A stretch of 64,000 nt of DNA from Scilla litardierei (GCA_030789695.1 CM061142.1:358955486-359019485); one strand, 5' to 3'; numbered from the stretch's first letter, positions 34,712 through 47,445 are shown. Made by a program: numbers and translations. The notes: generated by a model not told the origin, from the letters alone.

Positions 34712-35479
34712 GGCATTTTAAGGCATTTTATCACCGTTATTGTATTGTTTACAGAAATTGCAATTTAAGCTCATATTGGATTGCTTACAAGGAATATAGA
34801 GATATTGCAGTTTAAGTCCAAATTGGATAGCATACAAGGGATAAATTACATACGCATTTGTTTACAGAAAGCATTCTCCTTCTCCCTCATTTGCATTTCA
34901 CAATAGAAATTGGAAAAGAACATTGCAGATCATAATTTACTTTTTTTGAGATGAATTCACATTCAAGCTTATGGAGCCACCATCAAAATTAAGCAACTTG
35001 GTTTTTTTAGTACGTCAAGGACACATAAATATTGTTCCAAGTTGTACTTACCAGCAAAATGCAGAACAAAAAATTAGAAGCAAGAAAAACAAAATTGTAC
35101 GCTATTCATATACACAGGTTTAGCTATTCGTGTTATATCTAATGAAGTTGTATGCTAGAATGCCAGTGGACACATGAAGTTCATTTGAAGTTTATGTTGA
35201 TGACTAGAATACTAGAAAGGTAAAAAAACAAATTTAGGAACGACGGTGCAGAAATATCAAAAGAAAAAAGTATCATAATAAGTAACTCCGTGCGAATGCA
35301 CACAGTATTCACACAATTCAAGTCTCAATGGAAAAAATTGAAAATTGCACCAATGTTATACCATGCTATAACTGATCAAATCAAACCTAATCAAAGAATA
35401 GAAAGAAAAACCCTAGCCATTGTCTGAGATCAGCTGATGAGTCTTGAGCGGCATCAAAGTCAACGAAGAAGCTAACCCC
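33261..35479 (-). other. CACTA non-coding interior
   Basis: AT-rich, no ORF with a recognisable domain. Contains the (AC)n microsatellite at 34667-34709. It probably holds the first intron or introns of the transposase gene. Confidence 0.5.
34667..34709. repeat. (AC)n microsatellite, about 21 copies
   Basis: Uninterrupted AC dinucleotides. Confidence 0.95.
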
Positions 35480-35800
35480 TTAATCGATCAAAGAAGAGAG
35501 AAGACACATAATTTTTCTGGGTTTTGACTGCTTGGTTCCCTCGATCGATTGCACGAAGCGGGAAGACGCTGAATTTTTCTGGGTTTCAGCTGCTTGGTTT
35601 CCTCGATCGATAGCACGAAGAGGGAAGACACTGAATTTTTCTAGGTTTCGGTCGATTGGTTCGCTCGATCGAGCGCACGAAGAGGGAAGATGCTGAAATT
35701 TTTGGTGTTTTCTCTCCGAAAAGTTTTCTCTAGGGCTTGGGTTGCTCGAGCGCACTAAGAAGGAAGAGGGAATATGGCTTGGGTTGCTCGAGCGCATGAA
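35480..35800. repeat. Tandem repeat in CACTA leader
   Basis: A unit of about 60 bp (GAATTTTTCTGGGTTT, then GCTTGGTTYCCTCGATCGAT and GCACGAAGAGGGAAGA) occurs three to four times. The 105-residue minus-strand open frame over it is Ser/Arg-rich and repetitive and probably not a protein. Confidence 0.7.
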
Positions 35801-36149
35801 GCAGCGGGCTGAATTTTTCTCCGAAAAAGCGAACCGGTATGAGAGGATGAGGCGCTGAGAAAGCTATTAATCTAGGGCTTGTGTATCTCTACCGATTCAT
35901 TATTTTTTCTTAAAACTATTGAATGCATCGCAATCAACTGCGACTGTGATCACATAACCAACAGATACACATAACGTAGACATTGAAATTAGATAAAGCT
36001 TATGTTGATGATAATAAAATATATACAACTGATTTTCATTTCTTTTACGACACAGATATATGCATCAATTTTCAGTATAATAGGTTTTTTATAGAGTCTA
36101 CTTGTATGCTATCCATGCGATATTTGTATATCCTTCAAAAAAAAATTTC

Positions 36150-36750
36150 ATTTGATGTGTGAATATTAATGTACAATATCCCACCTTTAACGACACTTGT
36201 ATTAAAAAAGCACTGTCTATTATGACCTTTAATAGCGCTTGTGCTAAACAAGCACAGTCTAAGGTCCTAGATAGATAGCACTTGTTTAGTACAAGCGCTG
36301 TCTATGGTGGACCTTTAACAGCGCTTTTACGAAAGAAGCGCTATCTATCAAGGACCTTAGACATCGCTTGTACTAAAAAAGCGATGTCTAAAGTCCAAGA
36401 TAGATAGCGCTTGTTTAGTACAAGCGTTGTCTATGGTGGACCTTTAACAGCACTTGTACTAAAGAAGCATTGTTTATTATCTGACCTTTAACAACGCTTG
36501 TAGAAATACGCGTTTTCATTATCTTACCTTTAACAATGCTTGAAAAAAGAAGCGATGTGTATTATTTGTGCCTCTAATAAACATCGCATGCAGAAAGAAG
36601 CGTTGTCTATTGTCTGACCTTTAACAGAGTTTGCAGAAAGAACGATGTCTATTGTCTGACTTTTAACAACGCTTGCAGAAAAAAGCGTTATCTATTATCT
36701 GTGCCTATAATAAACAATGTTTATAATTGGCAAGCGTTGTCTAACATGTG
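36150..36750. repeat. CACTA subterminal repeats
   Basis: About a dozen copies of a motif of the type CCTTTAACAGCGCTTGTA followed by AAGCGCTGTCTAT. The AGCGCTT and AAGCGCT halves are complementary, so each copy can form a small hairpin. In CACTA elements such repeats bind the transposase-associated protein. Confidence 0.82.
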
Positions 36751-36773
36751 CTATTAAATGTCTTTTTGTAGTA

Positions 36774-37171
36774 GTCGGTTTACACATATTAGAGGGTTGG
36801 GTTTTAAAACGTGTACAAAACCCACATAAAATTCAAAAATTTGGAAAAGTGAGTTTTTTGTGCTAGCAACTCAGGAAATTTCTGACACTGATAGCATATA
36901 TACAATAAGCACAAACATATATGTAGAATTATGGGAACGATATGATATATGTGGCTAAGCCAAATATGCATCCAAATTGTCCACATGCCTCTATTTTTCC
37001 AGACACGAAACCATTCATTTTGATATAGTAATCTAAAACCCCAAAATATCAAATGTTGGATGAACCCATGTGGTTTTACTGGTTCATCCCCCATCGCAAA
37101 AAGTTCAAGTCATCTGAAATCATTTAATTTGTGATGGGTAGATGAATGCGTAAAACCCATTATGTTCACCA
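36774..37171. other. DNA right of the CACTA terminus
   Basis: No feature recognised. Confidence 0.4.
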
Positions 37172-37405
37172 TATATTTAAAGTTGTGTGTTTTAAAATAG
37201 TAAGATCAAAATGATTGGTTCTGGTTGACTGAAAAGATTAGTAAGGGTGGAATTTTTAAGGTTCTATATGTGGATTAGACAAAGTAGTGTGTGTGTATAT
37301 ATATTTATTTAAAGTTGTGTTTTTTAAAATAAGAAGATCAAAATGATTGGTCCTAAAAGATTAGTGACGGTGGAATTTTTGAGGTTTTATACGTGGATTA
37401 GCCAC
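37172..37405. repeat. Imperfect tandem duplication (about 130 bp)
   Basis: ATTTAAAGTTGTGT...AAGATCAAAATGATTGGT...GGTGGAATTTTTRAGGTT...GTGGATTAG occurs twice, at about 37172-37280 and 37305-37405. Confidence 0.75.
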
Positions 37406-37406
<1 letters not shown>

Positions 37407-37446
<40 letters not shown>

Positions 37447-37450
37447 CGTG

Positions 37451-37494
<44 letters not shown>

Positions 37495-37496
37495 TG
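37407..37496. repeat. (TG)n microsatellite with small interruptions
   Basis: About 43 TG units interrupted by TGCGTGCGTGT near 37441-37451. Confidence 0.95.
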
Positions 37497-37786
37497 TAAG
37501 GTAAAATGTGCATGCACTCAAACTCAGGCACAATTCCTGCACGTGACCGCCTCCCTACCGTCTGATTCGATCCACCGGCTGATGTTAAAATCCAAACTTT
37601 TGGTGGAATTACCATCGCACCCTTTATGCCCTTTTAAACGCAACTTTGTACTAAATTATGATCGCTACCACATCTTTTGCTCTCTCGCTCTCTAATCGCA
37701 GATGCTGGAGGCGATCCCTATGTCTTCGATTTCAACATCCCCCGCCTGATCCTCCCCCACAAATTCCTGCCATCACAAGCTCGTTG

Positions 37787-38210
37787 ATTCCTCTCCTCCT
37801 CTCCTCCGTCGAGGTCAAGATGGTAAGCCCTAATTTTGCCCATACTTATTTCAAGTCCGCACAAACTTAACCAAGATCATACGTTGAGATATTGCACTAC
37901 ATTCGCTAGGTTTGCGAGGTGAATAATTTTTGATGGACATCTAATATTTCTCAATAAGCAAAAAAAGATAAATTTTTGAATGGGTTTGTGCGGTGAGTAA
38001 TTTCCAACTTTTGTCCGTTTTTACGATGGAAATTACTCTCCACGCACAATGGGCTAAATTTATGAATCGGATTGCGCATTGGGTAATTTCCAAACTTTGT
38101 CCATTTTGTGATGGAAATTACTCTCTGTGCAAACCGATTCAACAATTTAGCCCATTGTGCGCGTTGAGAAATATGAGACATCCCTCAAAAATTACTGAAG
38201 CCGCTCATAT
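37787..38210. repeat. Dispersed repeat with an inverted duplication, upstream of FAR1-like pseudogene
   Basis: The left part (about 37787-38040) matches 62985-63230. Within it, 37931-38015 and 38115-38200 are inverted copies of each other (GATGGACATCTAATATTTCTC against a GGGATGTCTCATATTTCTC-like complement, plus GTAATTTCC blocks), so the DNA can form a hairpin with arms of about 85 bp. It resembles a small inverted-repeat element or a promoter-region repeat. Confidence 0.6.
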
Positions 38211-38497
38211 AGTACAACAGCGTAAAGCGAATGGCATATATAATATAGCTCACCGCATAAAACTGGTGATAAGTTTGATTTTCTGATGTATTTGATCTTT
38301 TCATCAAATATGATGGTAACAATTAAATCAGATTGAAAAAGACTAGCTATTATATGCGTGGTTTTAACATGCTTAGTAATAGTAGTGTGGTTTGAACTAA
38401 CAAGCTGATGTATAATCTACTGCTACTTGGATAGATATATCTAGTAGTCATGTTGTGTCAATATTACTGTTATTTTAATTTGTTTCTATTTAAGAAA

Positions 38498-40799
38498 ATG
38501 AAAATCGAAGAGAGGGAACCCTTTGTGCATGAGCATGAGATACCAAATGAGATTGAAGATGAAAAAGACAGTGCAAACAACGTAGATGAAGTGGATAGTC
38601 ATAGTGTTATGGAAAAACCCAGCCCATATATTGGAATGCAATTTCAACAGCAAAGCTGCATGTGACGTTTATAGTGTATATGCAGAAAAAGAAGGGTTTT
38701 CAAACCGAAAGTCATCTACTGGAAAGGGAAAAGATGGCAATATCATGAGGTGGCTTTATAAGTGCAACAAATAAGGGTTTAAAAGCGTAACTGAGAAGAT
38801 GGAGATATGGAGGGAAGTTAATAGAAGGATAATGTGAGAGAAGGTTGTACGACTCGAATGACAGTTCATAGAATCGTCGATGGATCTAGGGCATCAACTC
38901 CTTTGCTGATGTTCAAAATCATGAGTTGATAAAACCACTTCGAAGATCCAGTTGTTACGGTTGCATAAAAGATCGTATATGGATGATCATGCAGGAAGTT
39001 AGTTGATCAGTTTCGTGGCTGTGGAGTAGGGCCTTCAAAAATTGCAAGGATTCTAAATGCCACGAGTAGTAGTAATATCAATATTACTACGAAACAATCC
39101 ATTGATCACTTGAGAGTAGCAAGAAAGAACAATATCGATAAGGAATGCATTAGAGTAATTGAACAATTTCTTAAAAGGCAAGCTGTAGACTTTCAGTTCT
39201 ATTATGCTATAGAGCATGATGATGAAAATATATGTAGGAGTATATTTTGGTCTGATGGAACGGCGAGGACATCATACAGCCAGTTTGGAGATGTTGTTGT
39301 ATTTGATGTCACTTATAATACAAATTGTTTCAAGTTGCCTTTTGTGCCTTTTACATGTGTCAATCACCCCAAACAGTCTATTTTATTTGGCTGTGCTCTT
39401 CATGCTGATGAGAGGGAAGAAACATTTGTTTGGTTATTTGAACAATGGGTAACATGTATGTGGGGTAAAGCACCAGGAGCTATCACCACTGATCAAGACC
39501 CAGCAATATGAATTGCAATCAAAAGAGTTTTTCCAAATACAAAGCACATGTATTGCATATGGCATATCAGTCTTCATGAAGATGAGCATCTACGTTCATT
39601 GCAGTCTTCTTATAACCCAGAATTTGATGAAGACTATGCAAATTGGTGTAAGAAAATTAAAAATGTTTAACAAGCCGAGAGTTATTGGGTCATCTTAAAG
39701 GAGAAGTACTAAACGGAATTTCTGGAACCATTGATAGATAAACAAAAAATGAAATGAAAGCCTGGAAGTGATTACATACGATGCGGGAGAAAGCACATTA
39801 TTGGATTAAGACATACATACGGTATACTTTCTTTGCAGGTATGAAAATTTTAATACGCTAGAGAAAGTTGTAAAAATTATATGATCAAAATAAACTAATC
39901 ATATGGTATTCATTTCTTGTTTTGGGTGTCGGCATGGCATCCGGCCAAAGGAGTGAAAGCATGAACTCGTATTTTGATGGTTACATGAACTCTATGACTC
40001 CATTATACGAGTTCATTGATCAATATGATAAAGTGGTACAATTTCAACGAGACAGAGAGGAGAGAGAAGATACTTTTTGTATGAGGAACAAACCAGACTT
40101 TTGCGACATGCATAAGTTAGAGGTTCAAGCTGCAAAGGTTTATACTAGAAACTTATTTTCCATTTTTCAAACTCGGTTCAAAAATACTTTATACTGTCGG
40201 CATGAAAGGGTGAGCATTGAAGGGGATACGACCACATATAAAGTAACTATGCGGATTGATGGAACGAGTTACTTGCATTTTGTTCAATGCAATATATATA
40301 CAGGAATGTTCATGTGTACGTGTGCAAGGGTTGATACTGAAGGTTTGCTATACACGCAAGTTTTACATATCTGAAGCAAAAGTTTGATATGTAAGCCATC
40401 CCTGAAAGATATATTTTACCAAGGTGGACACTAAATGCAAGACATAGCATCATGAGTCTTGGGGCCTCTTCGACTAGCACATTCCACGGAGTGCGTCCAA
40501 ATCAATTTACTCCACTTCAAACTTAGAGACTTCGTTCACCATTCGATATAGTTATGGAGGCGGTTACAAGAGATCCCCTTCTTTTTGATGACGTCTTAGG
40601 GTGGGCAAACAGTTTTTTGGATCAACCTATTTTGAATGATAAAGCACAAACTACTTTTGAAGATCCAAGCACTAAGGTGGGGTCCAATGCACTTACCAAA
40701 CGTGAAGTGGGACTAAATGATGTCATTATGCATGATCATGCAAAAGCAAGAACTAAAGGCCGACCACGAGTGTCATCAATGATTCAGTCTGACATACAA
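38498..40799 (+). pseudogene. FAR1/FHY3-like (MULE-transposase-derived) pseudogene, truncated
   Basis: An ATG at 38498 follows a splice-acceptor-like TTTCTATTTAAG. The order is an acidic N-terminus, the FAR1 DNA-binding domain (AACDVYSVYAEKEGFSNRKS, about 38650-38710, after a frameshift near 38640), a decayed stretch, then the MULE transposase domain (VVVFDVTYNTN near 39300, ITTDQDPAI near 39490, CIWHI near 39555), then GQRSESMNSYFDGY (39940) and the SWIM-type region (MCTCARVDTEGLLYT, about 40310), and finally KGRPRVSSM (40755) as in FAR1-RELATED proteins. Stops occur at 39509-39511 and several later positions. It ends abruptly at 40799 where the RE6 LTR starts. FAR1-type proteins are transcription factors in phytochrome signalling; a decayed Mutator element is the other option. 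Confidence 0.85.
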
Positions 40800-41747
40800 T
40801 GTTGGATCTGGATCTAAGCCTAAGGGGGGTGAATAGGCTTATAAAAAATTCTCGTGCAATCCACAAGAAAGCACACTCAGTTAATAATCACATGCATGAT
40901 AAATATGAATCAATCACAGAATACACGCAGATATACCCTAGTTCGGTCATACCATGACTCACTCTAGCCCCCAAGCAAATATTGGCATTAATATGTTCCT
41001 TTTGTACAACTACAATAGGTCATGAGCTCCCTGCCCCCCACCTAGAACGTACCACACTCACCGAGTATAGAACACTATCAACCTAGTAAATCCCACTTGT
41101 TAAGACCCTCTTGTCTAGTCCCAGACTAAACAAGTCCCAAACGAAAACAAAAGTGGTAAAGTTTCTCCTACAGAGATCTACACATAATCACAAATATAAT
41201 GGTAAAGTAAAGGGTTCAGAAATGCTCAGATTGTGATGATGTATCGTCTTTGTCATTCAGCACGGCGTCATCTTCAGTCTGGCACAAACTATGTCTCAAT
41301 CTGACTACTGGATCTCAAAATATGGCTTTATAGCAATCTGGTCTGTGTGTATATGAATTCCAATACAACTTAATTTTAATTGAGTCTGTGCACACAACAA
41401 TCTCCAACTTTTCCACGTCAGCTTATTTTCATTCACCGCAGCACACACGACTCACGAGTTTGCATTGGCTTCATTTTCATGCCGACTCGTCTTCAACGGA
41501 AAGCACGGCGGAGGGATGACCGGCGGAAAATCAGACTCGAGCTCGGTAGCAAGAACGTGTCAACGGTAATATGGACTCCACGAAGACTAGATGGGAGGGC
41601 TTCGACAACATCTTGAAGAGGACCACAGCTTTACACAGAAGCAGGCAAGGAAGCGGGAGGATCTCTCAGCTCGTCATGGCAGCACGAAGACGATGAACGC
41701 CAGCTCGAAGTTCTCCACGTCAACGACGAGGCTTTCGACGTCAGCAG
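40800..41747 (-). repeat. RE6 LTR 1, outer part
   Basis: Matches 53036-54000 from TGGATCTRGATCTAAGCC...GGGGGGTRAATAGG to ...TTTCRACGTCAGCAG. It starts with TG at 40800 and stops where RE7 begins. The match resumes at about 48754. Confidence 0.88.
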
Positions 41748-42352
41748 TGTTGGATCCTGTCCAAAACAAAGTTAGGATCGATAATTAAAGTGGAGACTTA
41801 CGCTTGCGTATGCGGAACGATAGTCTCGGAACTTTGCCTTCGGATTCGCCACGACGGATCGAGTCTTCTCACGAACGGAGTAAGGCTACTAATCCACAAT
41901 CTAAATCTCTATTTTAGATTAAGAACTTGGAAGGAGGGAGAGGAAATATTTCTGCAGAGCTTCGCTATGAAGAAGATGCATGCATGAATTTCATGCAAAT
42001 GTGTAAGGAAAATGGCTACCCTTGGGTCTTATTTATAGCCCCCAAGGTAGTTATTTTAGGGTAAGTTGTTCCTTTGGAACAACTTAATTAAGGTGTACCA
42101 TGATACATGGCACATTATAAGCTTAAGTTGTACCATATGCATGGTACAACATAAGCTTAAGATATTCCCCCTTTATTAGCCATATGTCGCATGCACTTAT
42201 GCATATATAATGCGACTTTCCCGCTCATACAGAGATCCTCTCCGCAAGGGAACAGATTCCCTTTGCACATGACTTCGTGTGCGCGACGTTCGAGGTCCGT
42301 ATTCCCTCGTACATCCCCCACAAGGGTGTACAAACGTCTTCCATATCCAACA
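41748..42352 (-). repeat. RE7 3' LTR (605 bp)
   Basis: On the minus strand it starts TGTTGGATATGGAAGACG (42352) directly after the purine tract and ends at ...GACAGGATCCAACA (41748). A TATA box CTATAAATAA is at 42029-42038. No second copy is in the window. Confidence 0.78.
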
Positions 42353-42370
42353 TCTCCCACTCACACTTGA
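42353..42370 (-). promoter_or_regulatory. RE7 polypurine tract
   Basis: The minus strand reads CAAGTGTGAGTGGGAGA just before the LTR start, the expected plus-strand primer for cDNA synthesis. Confidence 0.75.
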
Positions 42371-43380
42371 GGGGATTGTAAGAGAACGTCTTTCCCTTAG
42401 TTCTTTCATCTATCATACCGAGAAATAGACCGTGCGACCGTCATGCGCGTAGAGTCTGTTGTTGTGCACTTGTTAGAGATACACAACGACCTCGAAGGTG
42501 CAAAGTTGAGTAGTTCAACGCATGCTTTACCCTAGATTATTTCTTCACATTTCTTATACTTTATATTCAACAATTGAATCCCATCTGGATTACAATTGGC
42601 TGGCCAGCTTTGAATCATTAAAGTCCAAATGTGAATATGAAATCAATCTTCCTCTTCTTGTGAACCTTCTGATCTTGACTTGATTCGCTTTTCTAACGTG
42701 CCCCGCCGAGCCGAATTACCATAGCCCATTAGTAACATGCTAAGATAGCAATCATCTCGTCAAATCTAAAGGAACCAATTGGAGTCCTTGAGGGTAAGTG
42801 TTAAGACCCGTATGGCCTTTGAGTCTCACATAATAGCAAACACTATTGCTACTAACTCAGTGGTCGAAATGCATACGTGGTATGAACACGTATTACAACA
42901 TCACTCCTTTCCCAGGGAGAGTATGTCTTAATGATGTTGTACGGATGAAAAGATCAGACACCACAGTGCCTATCTTTTTGAGTCCCCATACTACTCGTAA
43001 AATACTCACGGACTCTCATCCTGCATAAGACAGATAGGATTCAAAAAATCCAATGAGATCTTTATATCCTTGTGATACAGATCTCAGATCTTTTGTAAGC
43101 ATCCGTATGATGCAGATCTTTTATTCGACTATCTTGTTTAAGTCATGACTCTAAATCATTTGTCTAATGATTTTGACTTTAAACTAGTCTCATCTCTATC
43201 TTATCCATCTGATAAGATAAGGCGGTTGCTCATGTGAGAGAGCCAACCTTAATCTGTCCGACATACACACAAAAATAGCTGAGACTTAAACACAAATGTA
43301 TATAAAATCATTTGTAAGAAACTTGTATGCAAATTAAATTTTGATCTTCTATAGACATGGGAAATATTACATGATACAGC
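42371..43380 (-). other. RE7 3' non-coding region
   Basis: About 1 kb between the pol stop codon and the polypurine tract, unusually long; no ORF with recognisable domains. Confidence 0.55.
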
Positions 43381-45312
43381 TCAGCACCTATGCATTCCCA
43401 TAGATGATAAGTGTTTGAAAAACACATCTCTGGGGATCGCCTTAGTAAGGGGATCCGCTATCATCTCATGCGTGGATATGTATCCTATGTCTACTTCCTT
43501 CCGTTTATCATAATCCTTCGCAAACTTGAATCGAATGTCAATGTGTTTGGTCTTACAATGAAATTTAGGATCTTTGACATAGGCAATCGAAGCTTGACTA
43601 TCACTGTATATAGGAACAGTGCTCGAGTCAGAGGCATTCGTCAGCCTGTCTAAGAATTTCCTAAGCCAAACAGCTTCTTGGACCGCCATGCTGAATGCTA
43701 CGAACTCGGCTTCCATGGTTGATAGAGCGATGCAGGTTTGTTTCTTGCTGCTCCAGGATATTGCACCATTCCCGAGTAAGAAAACAAAGCCTGAGGTAGA
43801 TCTTCGCTCGTCGAGATCACCCGCCCAATCAGCATCGGTATAGCCTTCGAGTCTCAAGGTATTGCCTTGATAGCATAACGCATAGTCCGCAGTCCCTTTG
43901 AGGTATCTTAATATCCTCTTCACCGCTTTCCAGTGTGCCTGCCCTGGGTTGGATTGGTAACGGCTTACCATACCAACAGCATAGCAAATGTCGGGTCTAG
44001 TACACATCATGGCGTACATTAGACTCCCGACAGCACTGGAGTATGGAACTTTTTCCATAGCTTTCTTTTCTTTTGGATCTTTGGGACACATCTCCAAACA
44101 TAGACCCTCGCCTTTGCTTATTGGAGTATCAATTGGCTTGCAGTCCTGCATATTAAACCGTTCTAAAACTTTCTTTATATACGTCTCTTGAGAGAGAGAA
44201 AGAAGTTTCTTGGAACGATTCCTTGAGATCTTAACCCCAAGGATATATGCAGCTTCACCCATGTCTTTCATCTCAAAGACGGATGAAAGCCAAGCTTTGA
44301 TATCCAATATAAGACGCTTATCATTTCCGGCTATAAGTATGTCATCTACATAAAGAGACATAATTATATACTTGTTTTTAATCCTCTTAATATATACGCA
44401 ATTGTCTTCGTCGAGCATGGAGAATCCATACGACAAAACAACTTCTTGAAAGCGCATATACCACTGCCTTGAGGATTGTTTAAGACCATATATGGATTTA
44501 CGAAGTTTACAAACCTTATGTTTGTTTTCTTCTTGTACGAACCCGTTTGGTTGTTCCATGTAGATCTCCTCATCTAGTTCTCCGTTAAGAAAGGCAGTCT
44601 TTACATCCATCTGATGTAATTCGAGGTCCAAACAAGCCACCATTGCCAGAATTAAGCGAATCGAGGTAAAACGCACGACAGGAGAGAAAGTCTCTTCGTA
44701 GTCTATTCCTTCCTGTTGCGTGAAACCTTTCGCAACAAGGCGAGCTTTATATTTCTCGATGGAGCCATCAGCCTTATGCTTGATTTTGAGAACCCACTTG
44801 TTCCCAATGGCTCTACGTCCCTTAGGTAAATCAACCAAGTCCCAGACTTGGTTTGTTTTCATGGATTGAAGTTCTTCTTCCATTGCCGCTATCCATTTAT
44901 CTTTAGCAGGGCATGTGACGGCCTGTTTGAAGTTTGCATGTTCGTCATAATCTTGTAGTAATGTCATGAATGTTTGAGGAAATTCATCCTCAAATCTCAG
45001 AGGTGTTAGCCTCGTTCGATTACTACGTCTTGTTTGAGTTTGATCACTCCCACTTGGAATGACATCACTCCCACTTGGAATAACATCACTCCCACTCGGA
45101 TTAGGATTGGTATCGTTCGTATCATCCATTGGTGAAGTTTGAAACGTATTTTCTTCTTCACCAAGGATTCTCCCACTCGAACGTTCCGATCCTTCTTGAT
45201 CCCAAGTCTCAAACAAGGATAAGTCTTGACTTATCTCACCCTGTCTTGGAAACTCTTTTTCCAAGAAGACAACATCCCTCGATTCGAATTCTATTAGACC
45301 CCCATTGTCCTC
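43381..45312 (-). pseudogene. RE7 reverse transcriptase and RNase H
   Basis: The frame is open from the codon after the stop at 45313 to the natural stop at 43381-43383. It covers the acidic linker, RT (WIAAMEEELQSM, KYKARLVAKGFTQQEGIDY, HQMDVKTAFLNGELDEEIY with the first catalytic Asp, LYVDDILIAG with the YVDD box) and RNase H (EGYTDADWAGD, STMEAEFVA, YSDSQASIAYVKD, TKHIDIRFKF, ADPLTKAIP). All catalytic residues are present. It shares the frame of the upstream gag-protease-integrase part; only the TAA at 45313-45315 separates them. Confidence 0.93.
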
Positions 45313-47445
45313 TTAACCGACGAAAACATATCCTTTGGAGTTTTCAGCGTATCGGATGAAGATACACTTCCTCCCACGTGGCCCAAGTTTGCCATATTTG
45401 TGAGAGGATAAATGTGCGTAAGAGGCACAACCCCAAGGTTTTAGAATGTTTAAGTCTGGAGTTCTATTGTTCCACAACTCATAAGGAGTAGAACTTACCG
45501 ACTTCGAGGGTACACGGTTTAAGATGAATGCTGCCGTCAATAATGCGTCACCCCAAAAGGTGATAGGCAAATTTGCCTGAGACATCATTGATCGGACCAT
45601 TTCCATCAATGTCCTATTCCTTCTTTCCGCAACACCGTTTTGTTGCGGAGTGTAAGGCATAGTTACCTGATGTACTATGCCTTTTTCATCACAAAGTTCC
45701 TTAAAACTTATTGATTGATATTCACCGCCCCTATCGGTTCGCAAAACCTTAATCTTGCGATCTAATTGATTCTCCACCAAACTCATATAGTTTTTAAAGC
45801 AAGCCAAAGCTTCACTTTTGTGGGATATCAAATAGATATGTCCGAAACGGGTGAAGTCATCAATGAATGTGATGAAATAGGACTTCCCGTGTCTTGTCTT
45901 AACATTCATTGGACCGCAAATGTCCGAATGGATAAGCTGTAATGGAACTTCGGCCCTTGTGCCAGTTCCAAACGGCTTGCGACAAGTTTTCCCTACAAGA
46001 CAATGTTCGCAAGTTGACATTTCAACTTTTGAAACATTAGATAGCAAGCCACTTTTGGCAAGTCTATCCATTCTAGTTGGTCCAATATGACCAAGTCTTG
46101 CATGCCAACAAATGATTTCAGACTCAGAGTTAGAAGCATTTGTCAAATGAAAACTTTCATTAATGGAAGAAGCAACATCATACATTGTATTTAAAACAAT
46201 TAATCCATTACAAACATTACCAGAACCAATCAAAGAATTATTACAAACAAGGTCAACACATTGTTTATAGAACCTCCACTCATAATCTAAAGACATTAAC
46301 ATGACCACGGAAACGATATTCCTTCTAATATCTGGAGCAAAGAGGACGTCGTGCAATAATAAAGTCCGGCCGTTGTCGAGAACTAGCTTGCATGTTCCGA
46401 CGCCTTTGACTTCAACACGTGTGTTGTTGCCGACGTATATCCACTTTGTTCCTTGAGTTATCTTTCGATACTCTACGAAGAACCTTCTGTCCTTCGCAAC
46501 GTGGTCTGTGGCCCCTGAATCAATCAACCAAAAATAGTTAGATTCAGCAAGAAACACGGAACTAGAAACACATATGTAACTAGCCCTACAAGTTACCTTG
46601 TCACTTCCATCCGTACACTTACGGGCGAAGTGACCATACTTGTTGCACTTAAAGCACTTGATCTTGTTCAAGTTTTTCTTCTTTGAGTGCACATTCTTTT
46701 GCCACTTTTTGTTCTTTGTCTTCTTTGAGGTCTCCGGTTCTTGCTTACGTTCGTTCACAAACCTTAAGCGTTTCCGCTTATTTCCTCCATGTGAGGAACT
46801 AGCGGCCACGTGCACTTCTGCACTTGGTTTTGCGGCTTGAATCCGCTCTTCCTCGAGTTCGAGGTGTTTCGAAACATCGCTTAAAGTTTTAATGCATTCA
46901 TTATGAGTGAGATGCATTTTCATGTTATCCCAGCTATCTGGGAGTGAACGAATGACCGCTTGGATCTGCTGTTCGTCAGACAGCGTAACACCCGCATCCT
47001 TTAATTCAGATATAAGATTCGCCATGTGGCGGAGATGCTTTTTCATAGAATGATCTCGCTGCATCTTGTACGAATCAAATTGAATATTCAAGGAGCGGAG
47101 TTTGGTAACCGAAGTTCCACCAAACTTTATCTCTAGCTCAGACCATATGTCTTTAGCTAGGTCGAATTCCCGAAATAGGCGCATTATGTCATTGTCCATC
47201 GCGGACAGTAACGTAATACGTGCTATTTTGTTCTTTCGAGTCCAAGTGTCATAAGCTTCCCGGTCCTTTTTGTGTTGGGCCGTATTGCCCAACTCAGGTT
47301 CTACCATTATGTTTTGGAGTGTTTCGAGCACATCTTGCTCCTCCAAAACATATTGGATCTTTATTGACCAAAGTTTATAATTGTCGCCGTTGAGCTTTTC
47401 ACCTTTGTTAAGCTCTGCGACAATATTCTTAGAAGCGGTAGACAT
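45313..47445 (-). pseudogene. RE7 gag, protease and integrase
   Basis: The ATG at 47443-47445 starts MSTASKNIVAELNKGEKLNG, the usual Tnt1/Tork gag start (an upstream TTG also lies in frame). The UBN2 gag region (NGDNYKLWSIKIQYVLEE to LELEEERIQ) is followed by a zinc knuckle CFKCNKYGHFARKC (about 46620-46660), the protease WLIDSGATDHVAKD (about 46510), the HHCC finger (HARLGHIG, CEHCLVG), the integrase triad (DICGP, TDRGGEY, NGVAERRNRTL) and the C-terminal block GRKCIFIRYAENSKGYVF. The frame ends in TAA at 45313-45315 inside conserved sequence. There is otherwise no break in about 4 kb. Confidence 0.93.

Larger units (their letters stand above)
31900..36773 (-). mobile_element. CACTA (En/Spm) DNA transposon, 5' half with one terminus
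   Basis: From right to left: a terminal end reading, on the minus strand, ACTACAAAAAGAC (36761-36773, first base of the usual CACTA altered), subterminal repeats (36150-36750), a leader with tandem repeats (35480-35800), non-coding DNA, and a decayed transposase (33260-31900). The left terminus and the rest of the transposase are missing; the break is at about 31900 next to a gypsy LTR fragment. Confidence 0.78.

Noticed and set aside
35480..35797. 105-codon minus-strand frame in the CACTA leader
   Set aside because: Made of a 60-bp tandem repeat and not part of a known transposase.
37361..37695. Open frames rich in His-Thr or Cys-Val
   Set aside because: Direct translation of the TG microsatellite.
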